Shown here: positions 61,486 to 64,000 of the stretch, one piece after another
How positions within the stretch are numbered: the stretch's first letter is position 1
Layout of the letters: each line of letters begins with the position of its first letter
Origin: JL08 sp039969355
GTDB taxonomy: Bacteria; Pseudomonadota; Alphaproteobacteria; Rhodobacterales; Rhodobacteraceae
DNA: 64,000 nt
NCBI GenBank assembly: GCA_039969355.1
Contig: JBDVOA010000019.1
Coordinates: forward strand, 1-64,000
Reading direction: 5' to 3'
Program-made: the position numbers and the translations under genes
Notes under the pieces: generated by a model
What the model saw: only the letters and a program-made list of their open reading frames with translations
Told to the model about the DNA's origin: nothing
Databases searched by the model: none

Positions 61486-62270
61486 CTTGGCCTCCAGTTG
61501 GATAGGGTTTCAAGGACTGTTTTGAGGTGCCTACGGAGTCGCTGTGCTTCGGCGTCATCATAGGTCCAGGGCGGAGATTCTTGCATGTAGGTTGATTGCG
61601 CCAGTTCCATTTGGACGGCGTGCATCCCATCAGAGGGACGCCCATAGTGGCGCGTTGTCCATCCGCCTTTAAAACGGCCGTTCGTGATTGACGTGTAGTC
61701 GCCAGCATTTTCGCAGACGCCGCAAACTGCAGATTGAATGGCGGCATCGCAAGTCACGCCATTGTTTGTGCCAACGTTGAAATCTGGCAGAGTCCCCTGA
61801 AACAGAAACGGAATTCGCGACCGGATTGAATGACAGTCAAAGAGGATTGCAAACCCATACGATTTGTGTGCCCTCTCCAGAGCGTCTTGCAGCGCGGCAT
61901 GATAGGGTTTGTGATAGATGTCCCTGCGGCGCGCGACCTCGTTCGCATCCGGTTCCTGACCAGCGCGATAAATCGCCCCTCCGTCAAAATCGGTCAGCGG
62001 ACAGAGGCTAGTGGAGTTTTGGCCGGGATAAAGGCTGGTCCCACTTGGATCCCGATTTACGTCGATTACATAACGATTCACCGTCGTGCGAATGGTCGTT
62101 ACTTCATCCAGTAAGCCCGCATACAGGTGGTGAATGTGCCAATCGGTGTCCGCCATAACGTGACCCCGCGAGTTGAGACGATCCAGGCATTCCTCGGGTA
62201 TATCGGTTCCTGTATGAGGTAAGCCCAGAACCAGAGGCCCGTTGCCATGCGAAACTTCAATCAATGCCAT
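61482..62270 (-). CDS. hutG: N-formylglutamate deformylase
   Basis: 262 residues from the ATG at 62270 with GAGGACC upstream. Last step of the five-step histidine route, releasing glutamate and formate. FGH family features are LVLGLPHTGTDIPEECLDRL and TDWHIHHLYAGLLDE near the N-terminus, the DVNRDPSG loop, and FAILFDCHSIRSRIPFLFQG. The presence of this enzyme implies the formiminoglutamate iminohydrolase (hutF) branch. Coupled by overlap to hutU and to a small frame upstream. hutH, hutI and hutF are outside the window. Confidence 0.95.
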   Translation of the reverse strand: MALIEVSHGNGPLVLGLPHTGTDIPEECLDRLNSRGHVMADTDWHIHHLYAGLLDEVTTIRTTVNRYVIDVNRDPSGTSLYPGQNSTSLCPLTDFDGGAIYRAGQEPDANEVARRRDIYHKPYHAALQDALERAHKSYGFAILFDCHSIRSRIPFLFQGTLPDFNVGTNNGVTCDAAIQSAVCGVCENAGDYTSITNGRFKGGWTTRHYGRPSDGMHAVQMELAQSTYMQESPPWTYDDAEAQRLRRHLKTVLETLSNWRPR

Positions 62271-62400
62271 AGTGGTCCTCAAAGCTGCGGGCATGGTCTG
62301 CATCCATTGGCCTTGTCGCGGCTTGAATCGTCCGCATTTCGCGTGATGTCATATGCCCCTCCGCGATGATCGCGTTCGCATCACCATAAGTCGACAACAA
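62257..62400 (-). CDS. Possible 47-residue leader protein of the hutG-hutU operon
   Basis: A frame starting at TTG (62400) behind GAGGAG and ending 14 bases inside hutG, so translation would be coupled. It contains STYGDANAIIAEGHM and ends SFEDHYGID. No known family. Histidines are not enriched (3 of 47), so it is not an obvious attenuation peptide. Confidence 0.4.
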   Translation of the reverse strand: MLSTYGDANAIIAEGHMTSREMRTIQAATRPMDADHARSFEDHYGID

Positions 62401-62437
62401 ATGTCTCCTCTCTTTGAAGTTCACACTTATTAATATT

Positions 62438-62459
62438 ATGTAAATACATATTAGGTCAA
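62438..62459 (-). promoter_or_regulatory. HutC-like palindrome and -35 element of the hut operon
   Basis: On the minus strand TTGACC (62454-62459) is followed by ATGTATTTACAT (62438-62449), a near-perfect palindrome resembling the TGTATATACA-type site of HutC repressors. An AT-rich TAATATT follows as a possible -10. Repression relieved by urocanate is the known HutC behaviour; no hutC is in the window. Confidence 0.55.
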
Positions 62460-62691
62460 TCGAGTCTTGAGGTTGCGAGTTACTTTTTTGAAATAAGCAA
62501 TGCGTTTGCATCTGGCAGCGGTAGGGGCTGCTGGCTTACCGCGCTGGTGAAAGGCAAATTGCGCTTGAGGGTCTCTTTTGCAAAAGGCCCTGACAGTCGG
62601 GGCGCTGGCTGATTTTTCCCAACTTGATCGGTGATTTTTGACTATTTTCTGAAGATCGCTAATCTTGCGGCACGCAAGGGTAATTTTTGCA

Positions 62692-64000
62692 ATGAAGAAT
62701 TTTGAAGAACTCGATTGGTCAGGCTTTGATGCCGCGCGCCGACCGGCCCAGACATTTGCCAAGGACACATTCACTGCCTTTCGAGAAGATGGTTTGACGC
62801 CAGAGTTGGAGGGTTTGCCTGACGAACGGCTGTTAGCCCTGTATCAGCAATTCGCCATGCGCGCCGCGCTCGAGGAATTTGCCGAAGACAGTGCCGAGTA
62901 CGACCTGATGCTCATGATTTTTACCACAGTACATCAAAGAGGGTTGACGGTCTTAGAGTCAGACGATGAGGCGAAATTTACGCAGCAGGCGTCAGCCGTC
63001 ATTTCTGAGATTCAAAATGGCCTGAACCACCAGTCGACCGGTGCGCACGAAGAAGCGCTGCAGTTTTTTAACTCTGCGGAAAAATTGCTGAATGATCTGC
63101 CGCAAGGGGTGTCGCGCAATAAGGACGCAGACATTCTGTCTTTCGGGGGAATGATTGCAACGGGAAGGGGGGCAATTCTAAGGGATCGTCACGATTATGC
63201 GGGCGCTTTGGAGTTCCATGATTTGACGCTTCAACTTGCTCTTACGCGGAGCGACCTGTTGTCAAATGAAGTCATTTTTGTGGACGCATCTCTGCAGTAT
63301 GTGACCAATGTCCTGGGCCATCACCCGGATAAGGCACTGCAACGGTTGCTTCCGCTGGTGCGGCAAAGAACAGCGGGACGCCCATGTTGGGAGCGGGTCG
63401 CCTCGCATGCAATTTTGGGGTCCGCGTATTGGAACTTGGGTGATCGCGCGTCGACGATTGACCGGATGGGCAAGATGCAGGCCGATATGATCGACATCCA
63501 GTTTCCTTTGCCTGAGAAAGCGGAGGCCCAAGAGGTTCTGGACCGGTTGGTAGACATCGCTGACACTGCTGCAACGACAACCGTTTGGGTGTCGATATTT
63601 TCGACCCTGAACAAAGTGCTTGTCCAGCGGTCAAGTATTCTGTTCATGCTGGACGAGGATGCCGAGATTCATATGAACGCGATGAATCGTCTGGCAGAAT
63701 TGTCAGATATTGCGATTGCGCGAGGGCAACAGGCAGACGCGGAAACTTTCAGTTTTGACAATCCCGGGATATTCGACCCCAAGGGAGTTGATCCGGTCAA
63801 GCTACAACCGATTGACCGGCAAGAGCTGGACCGTTTTGCCCTTGCCGAGGATCAGTACGCCAGAGGAATGCGAAGCCACGCGCTCGTCGAGGAATTCCTG
63901 TCGATCGCGCACACAGAGGGCGAGGCAAGTCAGCTTCGCGCTGCCGCACTGCATCAGGCTGGGCAAATCCAGATAGAACTTGGCGAAACCGCACAAGGTC
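62692..64000 (+). CDS. Large helical-repeat protein, 5' part only (runs off the window)
   Basis: An uninterrupted frame of at least 436 codons from ATG 62692 to the window end. The protein is rich in Ala, Leu, Glu and Gln and looks all-helical, with TPR-like pairs such as HEEALQFFNSAEKLLNDLPQ, DYAGALEFHDLTLQLALTR and ILGSAYWNLGDRASTIDRMG. No signal peptide or membrane helix in the visible part. Proteins with such N-terminal repeat arrays often carry a C-terminal CHAT protease or another effector, but that part is not visible here. I cannot name a family. Confidence 0.75.
   Translation, partial: MKNFEELDWSGFDAARRPAQTFAKDTFTAFREDGLTPELEGLPDERLLALYQQFAMRAALEEFAEDSAEYDLMLMIFTTVHQRGLTVLESDDEAKFTQQASAVISEIQNGLNHQSTGAHEEALQFFNSAEKLLNDLPQGVSRNKDADILSFGGMIATGRGAILRDRHDYAGALEFHDLTLQLALTRSDLLSNEVIFVDASLQYVTNVLGHHPDKALQRLLPLVRQRTAGRPCWERVASHAILGSAYWNLGDRASTIDRMGKMQADMIDIQFPLPEKAEAQEVLDRLVDIADTAATTTVWVSIFSTLNKVLVQRSSILFMLDEDAEIHMNAMNRLAELSDIAIARGQQADAETFSFDNPGIFDPKGVDPVKLQPIDRQELDRFALAEDQYARGMRSHALVEEFLSIAHTEGEASQLRAAALHQAGQIQIELGETAQG

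Noticed and set aside
1..64000. CRISPR array or rRNA operon
   Set aside because: No evenly spaced repeat-spacer pattern and no rRNA sequence were seen; the only short tandem repeats are at 306-373 and the coding array at 13817-14085.

Overview
The window reads as chromosomal DNA of a marine alphaproteobacterium of the Roseobacter group (Rhodobacteraceae). Supporting signs are a tRNA-His without the usual extra 5' G and with an A discriminator, a probable FNR-type site in front of hemN, a TRAP transporter cluster, a kynurenine operon, a CarD regulator, the DUF6476/RluA gene pair and a Suv3-like helicase followed by an S4 protein. This assignment is inferred from gene content; no rRNA is present.

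Layout. 1-1060: the edge of a mobile or accessory segment, with a partial winged-helix gene, three 22-23 bp direct repeats, a tyrosine-integrase C-terminal remnant and tRNA-His. 1.4-10 kb: hemN, the tryptophan-to-anthranilate module (kynU, an acetyltransferase, kynA and an upstream short-chain dehydrogenase), a small methyltransferase and pntAB. 10.2-17.7 kb: the most unusual region, five minus-strand genes combining three trypsin-like proteases, a graspetide-type ATP-grasp ligase and an SGNH hydrolase with a membrane segment. One protease carries a tandem [S/T]-x-K-F-x-D-D array that looks like a graspetide core. Another is fused to an endonuclease I domain.

18-30.2 kb: a catabolic island with a TRAP transporter (dctP, dctQ, dctM), two phytanoyl-CoA dioxygenase-like enzymes, a Gfo/Idh/MocA oxidoreductase, two 3-hydroxyisobutyrate dehydrogenase-like enzymes, a TIM-barrel isomerase, an EamA permease and a divergent GntR regulator. 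The substrate is unknown. 30.2-50.7 kb: mostly housekeeping genes, including a pseudouridine synthase, an orphan efflux adaptor beside a decayed universal stress protein, oligoendopeptidase F, a hydrolase/SCP2 pair, helicase-S4-ferredoxin-CarD, cobS/cobT, a Kef-type antiporter, and an AsnC regulator divergent from hppD.

50.8-64 kb: metY, a glycosyltransferase-like protein, a flavin amine oxidase, RidA, a MATE pump, a second short-chain dehydrogenase, a tandem winged-helix regulator divergent from a glyoxalase-fold protein, and hutG-hutU with a small upstream reading frame and a HutC-like palindrome. The window ends inside a large helical-repeat protein. Two genes cut by the window edges (3-296 and 62692-64000) and two decayed genes (integrase and UspA) were found by reading the sequence directly.
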